A stretch of 64,000 nt of DNA from Pseudomonas gingeri (GCF_013386165.1 NZ_JACAOS010000015.1:507594-571593), one strand, 5' to 3'. Counted from the first letter of the stretch, positions 50,531 to 59,808 are shown. Numbers and translations: made by a program. Notes: a model not told the origin generated them from the sequence alone.

Positions 50531-51061
50531 TCAGACGTGCAGAGCGATCCGCAGGGCTTCCAGGGACGGCGCAGCGCTGATACCGACTTCTTCGCACAGG
50601 GCCAGTACCCGCGGCAGGTCATTGCCGTAGACCAGCACCGCCTGGAGTTCGTCGTCGAGCAACTGGCTGAAATTCACCAGCACGTAGCCGCCCATTTCCG
50701 GGTTCATGCTGCTCAGTTGGACCTGGATGCGATTCAAGGCGGTCAAGGCCTCGACCTTGGCCAACTGCTTGGGCTTGATATTGAAAGGCACATCCTTGCC
50801 GAAGGACTCGACGATCCGGGCGAACAGATCCATGTAGGTGTCAGCCTGGAACAGCACGGTCTCGGGCAAGCTGCCGACCACCACCCACTCGCCCAGGGGC
50901 ATCGGAAAGCTGTCGTCGTAGTTGATGTCCGGATTGGCCGCCAGGAAGCCGGCCTGGTCGGCGTAGGCCTGGGCTGCTTCATCGGCGATCTGCAGGATTT
51001 CGGCCTCGCTCATGCAGCCGGAGCTGATTTTACTGATGAGTTCGACGAGGGCGGTTTTCAT
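50531..51061 (-). CDS. Conserved hypothetical cytoplasmic protein
   Basis: The ATG at 51061 (MKTALVELISKISSGCMSEA) follows AGGA and gives 176 residues. It is acidic, with no signal or membrane segment. A recognisable part is LGEWVVVGSLPETVLFQADT. I do not recognise a family. It is followed on the same strand side by the ankyrin gene upstream (ending at 51208), and the two may be transcribed together. Confidence 0.72.
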   Translation of the reverse strand: MKTALVELISKISSGCMSEAEILQIADEAAQAYADQAGFLAANPDINYDDSFPMPLGEWVVVGSLPETVLFQADTYMDLFARIVESFGKDVPFNIKPKQLAKVEALTALNRIQVQLSSMNPEMGGYVLVNFSQLLDDELQAVLVYGNDLPRVLALCEEVGISAAPSLEALRIALHV

Positions 51062-51207
51062 GGGCAGGTCCTGCAGCGGGGAAAATGACGGCCGCGAAGG
51101 ATACACCAATTCACACCAAGGGCTGGATGGCCGGCGATGGCAACCGTGTACCCGGTACCGGGTTCAACGGCCTCATCGCCGGCAAGGCTGACGTTTGCAA
51201 CAGCGTG

Positions 51208-51726
51208 TCAGCCGAGAATTTTCTGCAACTGCGCCGCCGTGTCCTGGGCGCCCATGGTCTGCGCCGCGGCCAATGCGGTGACGCCGTTGGCGTCCTGGGC
51301 CCGGGGATCGGCGCCCTGGCTGAGCAGGTAGTCGACAATGGTCGTGCGATTGAACATCGCGGCCATCATCAGCGCCGTGCGACCGTCCTTCGACGTCCCC
51401 TCGACCTGGGCCCCGCCTTCGATCAACAACCGGACCATTTCCAGGTCGCCCTTGAACGCCGCACCGGCAATCGGGCTCTGGCCGTTGTCGTTTTGTATCT
51501 GCGGGTCGGCCTTGTGCTCCAGCAACACACGCACCGCATCGGCATGCCCGTGATAACTGGCCAGCATCAGCAAGGTGTCGCCCTTGTGGTTACGCAGATT
51601 CGGCGGCAGACCTTTGCTCAACAGGGCTGCCAGCATCGGCGCATCGCCCTTGCGCGCGACATCGAACACCTGCTCGGCAAACTCGGCGGCTTGGTCTTCG
51701 GTCATTTGTCGGGCCTGATCGGACAT
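51208..51726 (-). CDS. Ankyrin repeat protein
   Basis: The 172-residue protein has four ankyrin repeats from about residue 35: KGDTLLMLASYHGHADAVRV, GQSPIAGAAFKGDLEMVRLL, DGRTALMMAAMFNRTTIVDY and GVTALAAAQTMGAQDTAAQL. There is no signal peptide, so it is a cytoplasmic protein-interaction module. In Pseudomonas a similar ankyrin protein acts with catalase, but no catalase gene is adjacent here. Confidence 0.88.
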   Translation of the reverse strand: MSDQARQMTEDQAAEFAEQVFDVARKGDAPMLAALLSKGLPPNLRNHKGDTLLMLASYHGHADAVRVLLEHKADPQIQNDNGQSPIAGAAFKGDLEMVRLLIEGGAQVEGTSKDGRTALMMAAMFNRTTIVDYLLSQGADPRAQDANGVTALAAAQTMGAQDTAAQLQKILG

Positions 51727-51888
51727 GGGATTCTCCTTGGCGTTGCTCGGACAGAGCGTTAAAGGCCTCCAGTTTCCCGAGCCTCCCGCTCGCTGTCATG
51801 CCTTATTTCTCAAGCGCATTCATAGAGACAATCAATAGAAGCCACGGGACAGCCCGACGCCAGGCCCGCAGCGGACGGCCAAACATCG

Positions 51889-51934
51889 GCAAAATGCAGG
51901 ATGCACGATGGCCTTTCTTGCAAAATGCACGATC
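51889..51934. repeat. Direct repeats GCAAAATGCA(..)CACGAT
   Basis: GCAAAATGCAGGATGCACGAT at 51889 and GCAAAATGCACGAT at 51920 repeat the same motif 31 bases apart, about 70-100 bases before a sigma-54-like promoter. That distance suits an enhancer-binding activator, but no known factor is matched. Confidence 0.45.
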
Positions 51935-51993
51935 GAGCAAACTCAACAAAATCATAACTTACTGTTTTATAAGGATTTTATTAAAAATCCATA

Positions 51994-52010
51994 CTGGCAC
52001 AATCACTGCA
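51994..52010 (+). promoter_or_regulatory. Putative sigma-54 (RpoN) promoter for the DUF3509 gene
   Basis: CTGGCACAATCACTGCA has a perfect TGGCAC, then CTGC for TTGC, with GG and GC exactly 10 bases apart. It lies 44 bp before the ATG, with an AAAGGAG ribosome site in between. Confidence 0.6.
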
Positions 52011-52053
52011 CCTATGACTTCATGCCCTTCATGCGCTAAAGGAGTCCATAGAC

Positions 52054-52326
52054 ATGAGCCTGATCCAGGAAAAGTTCGCTTCGGTGTTTTCCAACTACAA
52101 GGTCACGACCCAACCGCGCCCGGATGGCGGTATTCTGCTGACCCTGCAGGACAGCAACGGCAAGTCAGTCAGGCGTTCGGTTTCCTACGCGCAACTTCAC
52201 ACCGCGGAACAACTCACCTGGGTGATCAGCGCCATTCGCCGCGACCTCGCCAGCGAGCCCGGTGAACTGCCGTCCATCGCCCAACTGCAAAGCCAGAATC
52301 GTTTTGCCCTGCCGACCTACCAATAA
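52054..52326 (+). CDS. DUF3509 family protein
   Basis: The 90-residue protein (MSLIQEKFASVFSNYKVTTQ, ending RFALPTYQ) belongs to DUF3509, a small family largely restricted to Pseudomonas with several paralogues per genome. It is cytoplasmic with a mixed strand-helix pattern; function unknown. A strong AAAGGAG and a sigma-54-like promoter precede it. Confidence 0.88.
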   Translation: MSLIQEKFASVFSNYKVTTQPRPDGGILLTLQDSNGKSVRRSVSYAQLHTAEQLTWVISAIRRDLASEPGELPSIAQLQSQNRFALPTYQ

Positions 52327-52403
52327 ACAGCCAGCCAAAAGCCGGAGCCTGTCGTGCCTCAAGGCGCAGCTTCGGCTTGTCGCTTGAAACGCTCCATGCC
52401 CTG

Positions 52404-52778
52404 TCACACCAATCCACGATTCACCGCCTCTCCCACGGCATGGGCACGGTTACTCACACCCAGCTTGTGATAGATATTGCGTAGATGAAACTTCACCGTC
52501 GCTTCGGAAACATCGCGAATGACGCTGATTTCCCAGACGGTCTTGCCCGCCCGCGCCCAACGCAATACTTCCAGTTCCTTTTCGCTCAGCGTCTTGCTCT
52601 TTGAAAGCCGGCATCGTCGGGGTTTACCCAGCGTCGGCAGAACGACGACGTGGGACGACTCCTGGGTGCCAGGAATAAAGTCCTGTTTATGCCGCCCTCG
52701 CGAATCGGCAATATCGACCACCTTGCACGAAACCCTGTGCACGGTATCGGCACCCGGCATCTCGGGAACGTTCATCAT
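52404..52778 (-). CDS. Short LuxR-type HTH transcriptional regulator
   Basis: An ATG at 52778 behind GAGGGAG gives 124 residues. The C-terminal 65 residues are a LuxR/FixJ helix-turn-helix: LSEKELEVLRWARAGKTVWE, then ISVIRDVSEATVKFHLRNIY and HKLGVSNRAHAV. The N-terminal 60 residues are too short for an autoinducer or receiver domain and resemble no sensor I know. It could be constitutive or an effector of other regulators. Convergent with the DUF3509 gene. Confidence 0.88.
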   Translation of the reverse strand: MMNVPEMPGADTVHRVSCKVVDIADSRGRHKQDFIPGTQESSHVVVLPTLGKPRRCRLSKSKTLSEKELEVLRWARAGKTVWEISVIRDVSEATVKFHLRNIYHKLGVSNRAHAVGEAVNRGLV

Positions 52779-53010
52779 TGTTTCTCCCTCTGGTTTCAAT
52801 AGATCATCCAGCCGTGACTAACTCTTATTGGCCACAGATAAACACCCATCAAAAAACAGAGAGTTACACAGAAAGGAGATTTAACAAGCAACCACAAACA
52901 CAAACAGGGATGCCCGACATTTCAACAGGCAATTTCCTACAACTCAAAGTACAAAAGGCCGACTCAAGTTTTAATCAAGCCGACCGCCCATGCGTTGTTT
53001 AACGCCTTGA

Positions 53011-53694
53011 CTAGAGTGTCGTCAGATCAATCCCGGCAAAGTTGCTCACATTCGGGTGGCCGGGCAACTCTCCACCATCGCGTACCAGGCCGTACGTCAG
53101 CATGCCGGCCTGCCGTGCGGCGTCGAGCTCTTCGACGATATCCGAGAGGAACAGGATCTGGTTCGCCGGGCAACCGATGGCCTCACTGATATGCCGATAG
53201 GACTGGACCTCGCGCTTGGGGCCGGAGGTGGTATCGAAATAGCCGCTGAACAATGGCGACAGGTCGCCCGCTTCGGAACAGCCGAAGATCAGCTTCTGCG
53301 CCTGGATCGAGCCCGAGGAATACACATACAGTGCATAACCCTGCCCATGCCAATCCTGCAGCGCCTGGACCGCATCCGGGTACACATGCCCCTTGAGCTG
53401 GCCGGCGGCGTAGCCCTGCTGCCAGACCATACCTTGCAAGGCCTTGAGCGGCGTGGCCTTGCGGTCTTCGGCAATCCAGCCGAGGAGTATCTCGATCACC
53501 CGCTCGACATCCGCCGCCGGCTCACCGCTGTCCAGCCGCACCGCCCCCAGTTGCACCGCCACCTCAGGCCGTTCGGCGTGTTGCCGGACAAAATCCGGCA
53601 GATGCCTGGCCGCGTAGGGAAACAGCACGTCGAAGACGAAGCTCACGGCGCTGGTGGTGCCTTCGATATCCGTAAGGATGGCTTTGATCGGCAT
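53011..53694 (-). CDS. mtnC: Acireductone synthase (enolase-phosphatase E1)
   Basis: The ATG at 53694 ([20 protein letters not shown]) follows AAGGA; 227 residues. This HAD enzyme has LTDIEGTT as nucleophile motif, [12 protein letters not shown] and [17 protein letters not shown]. It enolises and dephosphorylates diketo-methylthiopentyl phosphate to acireductone. It is the last gene of the mtnB-mtnD-mtnC run. Confidence 0.96.
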   Translation of the reverse strand: MPIKAILTDIEGTTSAVSFVFDVLFPYAARHLPDFVRQHAERPEVAVQLGAVRLDSGEPAADVERVIEILLGWIAEDRKATPLKALQGMVWQQGYAAGQLKGHVYPDAVQALQDWHGQGYALYVYSSGSIQAQKLIFGCSEAGDLSPLFSGYFDTTSGPKREVQSYRHISEAIGCPANQILFLSDIVEELDAARQAGMLTYGLVRDGGELPGHPNVSNFAGIDLTTL

Positions 53695-53725
53695 GTCAGG
53701 TCCTTCTGGGTGGAGAGTGGCGGAC

Positions 53726-54271
53726 TCAGTCTTCGAGACGCGGGAAACGGCTGGCGATGTCCTCACCGGTGAACTGGGCGACCCAGCCTTCGGGGTTGTT
53801 GAACAGGCGAATGGCAACGAAATGTGGATGTTCACCCATGTCGAACCAGTGCGGCGTGCCGGCCGGAACCGAAATCAGATCGTTCTTTTCACAGAGCACC
53901 CCATAGACATATTCGCCAATGTGCAGCGTGAACAGACCACGACCGGCAACGAAAAAACGCACTTCGTCTTCGGCGTGCCGGTGCTCGTCGAGAAACTTGG
54001 CGCGCAATTCGGCCTTCTGCGGGTGATCGCTGTTCAGGCTGACCACGTCGACGGTGATATAGCCGTGCTCGGTCATCAAGCGGTCGATCTGTACCTGGTA
54101 AGCGGCGATCACTTCTTCCTGGCTGGCACCCGGCTGAATCGGCGCCGCGGCTTGCCAACGCTCGAAGCGCACCCCTTGCTCGGCCAGGGTCGAAGTGATG
54201 TCGTCGACGTGGGTCAGGACCTTGTTCGGGAGGTCCGGGGATGAAATGTGGTAAACGGACAGGCTGCTCAT
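53726..54271 (-). CDS. mtnD: Acireductone dioxygenase
   Basis: The 181-residue cupin has metal ligands in [19 protein letters not shown] (two His and one Glu) and the fourth ligand in [10 protein letters not shown]. With iron it forms the methionine keto-acid precursor and formate; with nickel it makes an off-pathway product and CO. It lies between mtnB and mtnC on the same strand. Confidence 0.97.
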   Translation of the reverse strand: MSSLSVYHISSPDLPNKVLTHVDDITSTLAEQGVRFERWQAAAPIQPGASQEEVIAAYQVQIDRLMTEHGYITVDVVSLNSDHPQKAELRAKFLDEHRHAEDEVRFFVAGRGLFTLHIGEYVYGVLCEKNDLISVPAGTPHWFDMGEHPHFVAIRLFNNPEGWVAQFTGEDIASRFPRLED

Positions 54272-54372
54272 GGGACTCTATTCCTCGACTGGACTCAGCG
54301 TCGGCCTGCTCTAGGGGCCGGTCCGACGCGCCGGATAATCAGACAATCAACCGCTCACGCAAAAATCGCTCT

Positions 54373-54993
54373 TCAGGAAGGCCGCAGCGAACGGACTTTC
54401 AGCTCACATTCAAAAAGAAACTCGAACGCTTCGATCTGGCGCAGGGCATCACTCATGCGAGCCCCCCAGGTGTAGAGGCCGTGCCCGCGAATCAGGTAGC
54501 CGACACATTCGGGATGCATGTCGAGCCAAGGCTGCACCTTGGCCGCCAGCCGCGCAATATCCTGGTCGTTATCGAAAATCGGCACCCGCACCCGGGACTC
54601 ATGGGTCGAAACCCCAGAGAAGGCCTTTTGCAGTTCGTAGTCTTCGAATTCGATGAACTCGCCCGGGGTCATCCGCGACAAAACCGTGGCATTCACCGAA
54701 TGGGTGTGCAACACCGCGCCGATCTCCGCTCGCCAGTTATAGAGCTGGGTGTGCAGCAAGGTTTCGGCCGAGGGCTTCTTGCCGGGTTCCAGGCTGTTGC
54801 CCGCCAGGTCGGTGGCCAGGACATCGTCCAGGCCCAACTGGCCCTTGTGCTTGCCTGACACCGTCAGCAGCACCTGGCGGGTCGACAGGCGGGTCGAATA
54901 GTTGCTGCTGGTGGCCGGCGACCAACCGCGACCATACAGAAAGCGCCCGGCTTCGATGATTTCCAGGCTCATTTGTTCACGGGTCAAGCTCAT
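54373..54993 (-). CDS. mtnB: Methylthioribulose-1-phosphate dehydratase
   Basis: The 206-residue class II aldolase-fold enzyme has GRGWSPATSSNYSTRL, the zinc histidines in LHTHSVNATVLS and the final histidine in GYLIRGHGLYTWG. It dehydrates methylthioribulose-1-phosphate in methionine salvage. Its ATG overlaps the MFS gene stop by 4 bp, so it is coupled to that gene. Confidence 0.96.
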   Translation of the reverse strand: MSLTREQMSLEIIEAGRFLYGRGWSPATSSNYSTRLSTRQVLLTVSGKHKGQLGLDDVLATDLAGNSLEPGKKPSAETLLHTQLYNWRAEIGAVLHTHSVNATVLSRMTPGEFIEFEDYELQKAFSGVSTHESRVRVPIFDNDQDIARLAAKVQPWLDMHPECVGYLIRGHGLYTWGARMSDALRQIEAFEFLFECELKVRSLRPS

Positions 54994-56150
54994 GGCCGCT
55001 CCTCTTCCATGCGTGTGGCAATGATAATGGCCGCAGCCAGGGCCGCGAGGCTGGCGATACTGAAGGTCCAGGTCGGTCCCAGGCTGTTCCAGCTATAACC
55101 GGCGTACAACGCGCCCATCGCCCCGCCGGTGCCGGACAGTGCGGCATACAACGCCTGCCCCTGGCCCTGCTGGCGGGCGCCGAAGCTACGTTGCACGAAA
55201 TGGATGGCAGAGGCATGAAAACTGGCGAAAGTCGCCGCATGCAGCACCTGCGCGAACAACAGCACCATCAGGTGATCGGCCAGCGACCCCAGCAACAGCC
55301 AGCGCACGGCGGCCAACAGGAAACTGGCCAGCAGCACCCGGCGCACCGAAAAGCGCGCGAGGATCCGGCTCATGGCCAGGAACATCAGCACTTCCGCCAC
55401 CACCCCCAGCGCCCACAGCAGGCCAATCACCCCGCGAGTGTAGCCAAGGCTTTCCAGGTGCAGGGTCAGGAAGGTGTAGTACGGACCATGGCTCATCTGC
55501 ATCAGCGCGACACAGGCATAGAAGGCCAGCACCCCGGGGCTGCGCAACTGCCGCAGAAAACCTTCGCCGGCCAGGCGGCTGCCCTGGCTCGGCGGCTGGG
55601 CATTGGGCACCCAGGCGCTGCTCAGGATGATGCCCGTCATGATCACCACAATGGCCACCGGATAGATATCCAAACTCAGCCATTCGAACAGGCGTCCGAG
55701 CCCCACCACCGTGAGGATAAAACCGATCGAACCCCACAAGCGGATCTGGCTATAGCGCGACGCCTGGCCCTGGACCTTCAGATGCGCCAGGGTAATGACT
55801 TCGAACTGCGGCAGCACCGCATGCCAGAAAAACGCGTGCAGGGCCATGACCAGGGCCAGCCAGCCATAACTTTTGTCGAAGAAGATCAGCGAAAACGCGA
55901 GCAGGGTGCAGACCGCACCGAAACGCACGATCGCCAGCCGCCGGCCACTGTAGTCGCCCAGCCAGCCCCAGATATTCGGCGCGATACAGCGCATCAGCAT
56001 GGGAATCGCCACCAGCTCGCCGATACGCGCCGGGGCGAACCCCAGATGGTGGAAGTACAGCGCCAGGAACGGCGCCGTCGCTCCCAGCAAGGCGAAGTAG
56101 AACAGGTAGAAGCTGGACAACCGCCAGTAAGGGAGCGACGCCCCCGGCAT
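54990..56150 (-). CDS. MFS transporter (HcaT/PPP-like) in the mtn operon
   Basis: The ATG at 56150 ([20 protein letters not shown]) overlaps the aroC stop by one base as TAATG. The 386-residue protein has twelve membrane segments in the MFS_1-like/phenylpropionate permease pattern, e.g. NIWGWLGDYSGRRLAIVRFG. It is coupled on one side to aroC and on the other to mtnB. Uptake of a methylthio-sugar or an aromatic acid are both possible; the sequence does not decide. Confidence 0.9.
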   Translation of the reverse strand: MPGASLPYWRLSSFYLFYFALLGATAPFLALYFHHLGFAPARIGELVAIPMLMRCIAPNIWGWLGDYSGRRLAIVRFGAVCTLLAFSLIFFDKSYGWLALVMALHAFFWHAVLPQFEVITLAHLKVQGQASRYSQIRLWGSIGFILTVVGLGRLFEWLSLDIYPVAIVVIMTGIILSSAWVPNAQPPSQGSRLAGEGFLRQLRSPGVLAFYACVALMQMSHGPYYTFLTLHLESLGYTRGVIGLLWALGVVAEVLMFLAMSRILARFSVRRVLLASFLLAAVRWLLLGSLADHLMVLLFAQVLHAATFASFHASAIHFVQRSFGARQQGQGQALYAALSGTGGAMGALYAGYSWNSLGPTWTFSIASLAALAAAIIIATRMEEERP

Positions 56151-57241
56151 TACAGCTGGCCCAGTACCGGTGTGCTGACCCGTACGTCCGCATTCTGCCC
56201 GCGATGGCGCAGCAGGTGGTCCATCAGCACGATGGCCATCATCGCTTCGGCGATCGGAGTAGCGCGGATGCCCACGCAAGGGTCATGGCGGCCCTTGGTG
56301 ATCACCTCCACCGGATTACCGTGAACGTCGATGGAGCGGCCCGGCGTGGTGATGCTCGAGGTCGGCTTGAGGGCCAGGTGCGCGACAATCGGTTGACCGG
56401 AGGAAATCCCGCCGAGAATGCCGCCGGCGTTGTTGCTGAGGAATCCTTGCGGGGTCAGTTCGTCGCGGTGCTCGGTACCGCGCTGGGCCACACAGGCAAA
56501 ACCGGCACCGATCTCAACGCCCTTGACCGCGTTGATGCTCATCAGCGCATGGGCCAGTTCGGCATCCAGGCGGTCGAAGATCGGCTCGCCCAGGCCTGGC
56601 ATCACACCCTCGGCGACCACGGTAATCTTCGCGCCGACCGAATCCTGGTCTCGCCGCAGCTGGTCCATATAGGCCTCCAGCTCGGGGACCTTGTCCGGAT
56701 CGGGGCAGAAGAAAGCGTTCTGTTCCACCGAGTCCCAGGTCTTGAACGGGATTTCGATAGGACCCAGTTGGCTCATGTAGCCGCGGATAACAATGCCCTG
56801 GCTGGCCAGGAATTTCTTCGCAATGGCGCCGGCCGCCACACGCATGGCGGTTTCCCGGGCGGAACTGCGACCGCCGCCACGATAATCGCGCTCGCCGTAC
56901 TTGTGATGGTAGGTGTAGTCGGCGTGGGCCGGGCGGAACAGATCCTTGATCGCCGAGTAGTCCTTGGACTTCTGGTCGGTGTTGCGGATCAGCAGGCCGA
57001 TGGCGCAACCCGTGGTGCGGCCTTCGAAAACCCCGGAGAGGATTTCCACTTCGTCGGCTTCCTGACGCTGGGTGGTATGGCGACTGGTGCCCGGCTTGCG
57101 GCGGTCGAGGTCGCGCTGCAGGTCGTCCAGGGACAGCTCGAGGCCCGGTGGGCAGCCGTCGACAATGGCGACCAACGCCGGGCCATGGCTTTCGCCTGCG
57201 GTGGTGACAGTGAACAGCTTGCCGTAGGTATTGCCGGACAT
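56150..57241 (-). CDS. aroC: Chorismate synthase
   Basis: The 363-residue protein begins [20 protein letters not shown] and has the three family signatures: [32 protein letters not shown] with [13 protein letters not shown], and [17 protein letters not shown]. It uses reduced FMN to convert EPSP to chorismate. It provides chorismate for pheA and tyrA at the other locus of this window. The MFS gene is translationally coupled downstream. Confidence 0.98.
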   Translation of the reverse strand: MSGNTYGKLFTVTTAGESHGPALVAIVDGCPPGLELSLDDLQRDLDRRKPGTSRHTTQRQEADEVEILSGVFEGRTTGCAIGLLIRNTDQKSKDYSAIKDLFRPAHADYTYHHKYGERDYRGGGRSSARETAMRVAAGAIAKKFLASQGIVIRGYMSQLGPIEIPFKTWDSVEQNAFFCPDPDKVPELEAYMDQLRRDQDSVGAKITVVAEGVMPGLGEPIFDRLDAELAHALMSINAVKGVEIGAGFACVAQRGTEHRDELTPQGFLSNNAGGILGGISSGQPIVAHLALKPTSSITTPGRSIDVHGNPVEVITKGRHDPCVGIRATPIAEAMMAIVLMDHLLRHRGQNADVRVSTPVLGQL

Positions 57242-57368
57242 GCAGGGCGCTCCGCGAATCGAGTCTAGATCAAGCGTGTCAGTATACGCAGGCTATTCCC
57301 GTAGTTCATCCTCGAACCTTATTCTCGGTGACGAGTCGAACCGACACTCTGTAGATGATGGCGTGATA

Positions 57369-58322
57369 ATGCTGCGATTGATCCTGATGACCCTGGCCCT
57401 GTTCAGCGGTTTTGCCCAAGCCTCCGTGCTGCTACAACAACCGATCACCCTCGACACCGGCAGCGGCAAGCTGTTCGGCTCGCTGCTGCTGCCTCGCTCG
57501 GATGCTCCGGTGCCGGTGGTGCTGATCGTGTCCGGCTCCGGCCCCACCGATCGCGACGGCAACAATCCCGATGGCGGTCGTACCGACAGCCTCAAGCGCC
57601 TGGCCGGGGTGCTGGCCAGCCACAATATCGCCAGTGTGCGCTTCGACAAACGTGGCGTGGCTGCGAGCCTGGCTGCCGCACCCGACGAGCGCACCCTGAG
57701 TATCGAGGGCTATACCGCGGACGTGGTGGCCTGGGGCGAAAAGCTCAAGGCCGACCCGCGTTTTGGCCCACTGATCCTGCTCGGCCACAGCGAGGGCGCG
57801 CTGATCGCGACCCTGGCGGCGCCCAAGCTGGACGCCGCGGCGCTGATCAGTGTTGCCGGTAGCGGCCGGCCGGTCGACAGCGTGGTCCGCCAGCAATTGG
57901 CCAATAACCTGCCGCCGACCTTGATGTTGCGCGCCAACGAACTGCTCGACAGCCTCAAGGCCGGACATCTGGACAACGATATACCCGCGCCGCTGATGCC
58001 GATTTTCCGCCCCAGCGTCCAACCCTACTTGATCAGCCTGTTTCGCCAGGACCCGGCGGCGGCCTTCGCCCAGCTGAAGATCCCTACGCTGATTGTCCAG
58101 GGCCGCAACGACATCCAGGTCGGCGTCGGCGATGCGGAGGCGCTCAAGGCCGCCAAACCGGACGCGCAACTGGTGCTGATTGCCGGCATGAACCATGTGC
58201 TGCGTATCGTGCCCGAGGACATCAAGAGCCAGTTGGCCTCTTACAAAGACCCGCAACTGCCCCTGGCTGCCGAGCTGGGCCAGCGGATCCTCGCCTTTAT
58301 CGACGGGCTTGCCCGCCACTGA
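57369..58322 (+). CDS. Exported alpha/beta hydrolase
   Basis: The ATG at 57369 gives 317 residues with a signal peptide MLRLILMTLALFSGFAQA. The hydrolase core has VSGSGPTDRDGN for the oxyanion region, the nucleophile elbow LGHSEGAL, an aspartate in IVQGRNDIQVG and the histidine in GMNHVLR. It is a periplasmic esterase/peptidase-like enzyme of unknown substrate. The Shine-Dalgarno is weak, and a GTG two codons upstream is an alternative. Confidence 0.87.
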   Translation: MLRLILMTLALFSGFAQASVLLQQPITLDTGSGKLFGSLLLPRSDAPVPVVLIVSGSGPTDRDGNNPDGGRTDSLKRLAGVLASHNIASVRFDKRGVAASLAAAPDERTLSIEGYTADVVAWGEKLKADPRFGPLILLGHSEGALIATLAAPKLDAAALISVAGSGRPVDSVVRQQLANNLPPTLMLRANELLDSLKAGHLDNDIPAPLMPIFRPSVQPYLISLFRQDPAAAFAQLKIPTLIVQGRNDIQVGVGDAEALKAAKPDAQLVLIAGMNHVLRIVPEDIKSQLASYKDPQLPLAAELGQRILAFIDGLARH

Positions 58323-58336
58323 CAACACCGCCCCCC

Positions 58337-58433
58337 TGTAGGAGCAGCCGGTCGACGCTCGATTGCTCGCGATGACGGCCACAAGAGCGATGCAAGCCTC
58401 AAGGGCCCCATCGCGAGCAAGCTCGCTCCTACA
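58337..58433. repeat. REP doublet after the hydrolase gene
   Basis: TGTAGGAGC opens an element at 58337 that continues to GATTGCTCGCGATG, and the inverted TCGCGAGCAAGCTCGCTCCTACA at 58411-58433 closes it. The left arm is diverged in the middle. The right arm is identical to the one in the REPIN near 12250. Confidence 0.85.
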
Positions 58434-58566
58434 GGGTTGCGGGTTGTTCGCGAGACCGTGGCGTGATCAACCGGCTGCGCCTACAGTCCTGCTGAAAACG
58501 GCCGATAAGCCATTGCCGGTACCGATATTGTGATCGGCAAGCTGGATACGGACAGGATCTTGCCGA

Positions 58567-59361
58567 ATGACTGAACCCCAAGCCTCAACCGAAAGCACTG
58601 CCGAAGCCGCCGAAACCCCGGTAGCGGAACTGCCGTGGGCAGATGTCCAGGCCGAGCACTTCAAGCTGCTGCGCCTGGCACCCCTGCCCACCGAGCGCAG
58701 CACCGGCGCCCGCCCCTTGCGTTTTGTCCAGTTCGGCTACGCCGAGCGCCATAGCAAGGAGCGCAGCCTGCTGCGCCTGGAGATCCAACTGCCGGGACAA
58801 CGGGTGCGCAAGGAACAGAACCACCTGGACATGTGGGTCGACCACAGCACCAAGCGCGTACATTTCGGGCCGGAAAGCGGCCTGCAGATCGAACCCGCAA
58901 ACCGCGGTATCGGACGCTTCCTGGCCGCCCAGGCGGCACTCTGGGCGCAGAAGAAGGGCTCACACTACGTTGTCGATGGCGCCGACCTGCAAAACAAGGA
59001 CGCCTTGAACGAAGACACCCGACTGCGCCGCGATCACTTCCTGAAGGTCCAGGGTTACGAAGTGGAATACGCGGATGCCCCCCTGCACCTCAAGGGCAGC
59101 TACAAAGATGTGCAAGTCGGCGAACTGCGCACGGCGTGGAACACCGAAAAGCTGCAATTCGTCGAAATACTCGAAGCGGCGCAGATGCTGCAAACCGCCG
59201 AGCAGAACCTGCTCGAACAGGAAGTGAAACTGCGCCAGCAAGAAGAGCGCGTGGGCAAGTTCAAGCGCGAAGACACCGGCTTGCGCTTCACCATCACCTG
59301 CCTGGTGGCCTTTGCGATGTTCCAGGCCGGCTTGCTGATCTGGATCGCCACCCGTCACTGA
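58567..59361 (+). CDS. GNAT-like protein with C-terminal membrane anchor
   Basis: The 264-residue protein has a soluble N-terminal 190 residues with a GNAT-like segment (NRGIGRFLAAQAALWAQKKG and DHFLKVQGYEVEYAD), then a coiled coil (QTAEQNLLEQEVKLRQQEER) and one membrane helix at the very C-terminus (CLVAFAMFQAGLLIWIATRH). It is convergent with the DUF2802-cheW operon. I know no characterised homologue; the acetyltransferase resemblance is weak. Confidence 0.8.
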   Translation: MTEPQASTESTAEAAETPVAELPWADVQAEHFKLLRLAPLPTERSTGARPLRFVQFGYAERHSKERSLLRLEIQLPGQRVRKEQNHLDMWVDHSTKRVHFGPESGLQIEPANRGIGRFLAAQAALWAQKKGSHYVVDGADLQNKDALNEDTRLRRDHFLKVQGYEVEYADAPLHLKGSYKDVQVGELRTAWNTEKLQFVEILEAAQMLQTAEQNLLEQEVKLRQQEERVGKFKREDTGLRFTITCLVAFAMFQAGLLIWIATRH

Positions 59362-59415
59362 GACGCACGGCGGCGCCCATCCGAGGGCGCCACGCTCAGG
59401 CGGACGGCAAACGCC

Positions 59416-59808
59416 TCAACCGCGATGCAACTTGCTCATCAACTCCGCTTCAGCCTGGGTCAGGCCGCAGGACTGGGTCAGTTCGTCGACGCTCGCGCCC
59501 ATCCCCACCAGCCGCGCTGCCTGGGCGAAAGACAGGCTCGACGGATCACGCTGCTCCAGTTGGGCCAGCTTCTCCGGTAACGGCGCGACGACGGCCCGCA
59601 ACTCGTGCAGGTCCTCGCCCATGCGCACGGTGCCGTTCTGGAAGTTATCCACACGCCGCGCCAGCTCCTTGATGCGCTGGTCCCGCAGCGCATCACCCTC
59701 GGCCTGCTGCCCGGCAATCACCCGCTGGTTGCGGGCGTAGACCACAAACATCCCCACGGTCCCGGCCCACAACAGGGCCAGGAGAATTACGGCGACCTCA
59801 AGAATCAA
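59416..59808 (-). CDS. DUF2802 membrane protein of the chemotaxis operon
   Basis: A TTG at 59808 is the start: it follows the cheW stop immediately (TGATTG) and has GGAGAG seven bases upstream. The 130-residue protein has one N-terminal membrane helix (ILEVAVILLALLWAGTVGMF), a coiled coil and a C-terminal helical motif SFAQAARLVGMGASVDELTQ. DUF2802 genes follow cheW in Pseudomonas flagellar operons; role unknown. Confidence 0.88.
   Translation of the reverse strand: MILEVAVILLALLWAGTVGMFVVYARNQRVIAGQQAEGDALRDQRIKELARRVDNFQNGTVRMGEDLHELRAVVAPLPEKLAQLEQRDPSSLSFAQAARLVGMGASVDELTQSCGLTQAEAELMSKLHRG

Larger units (their letters stand above)
51727..52053. other. AT-rich intergenic region upstream of the DUF3509 gene
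   Basis: No gene is seen in these 327 bp. The right part is strongly AT-rich (about 51945-51990) and contains direct repeats (51889-51934) and a sigma-54-like promoter (51994-52010). Confidence 0.6.

Noticed and set aside
52910..53002. Short plus-strand frame (MPDISTGNF...) before mtnC
   Set aside because: The preceding AGGG is too close to the ATG and the 30-residue product shows no protein-like features.
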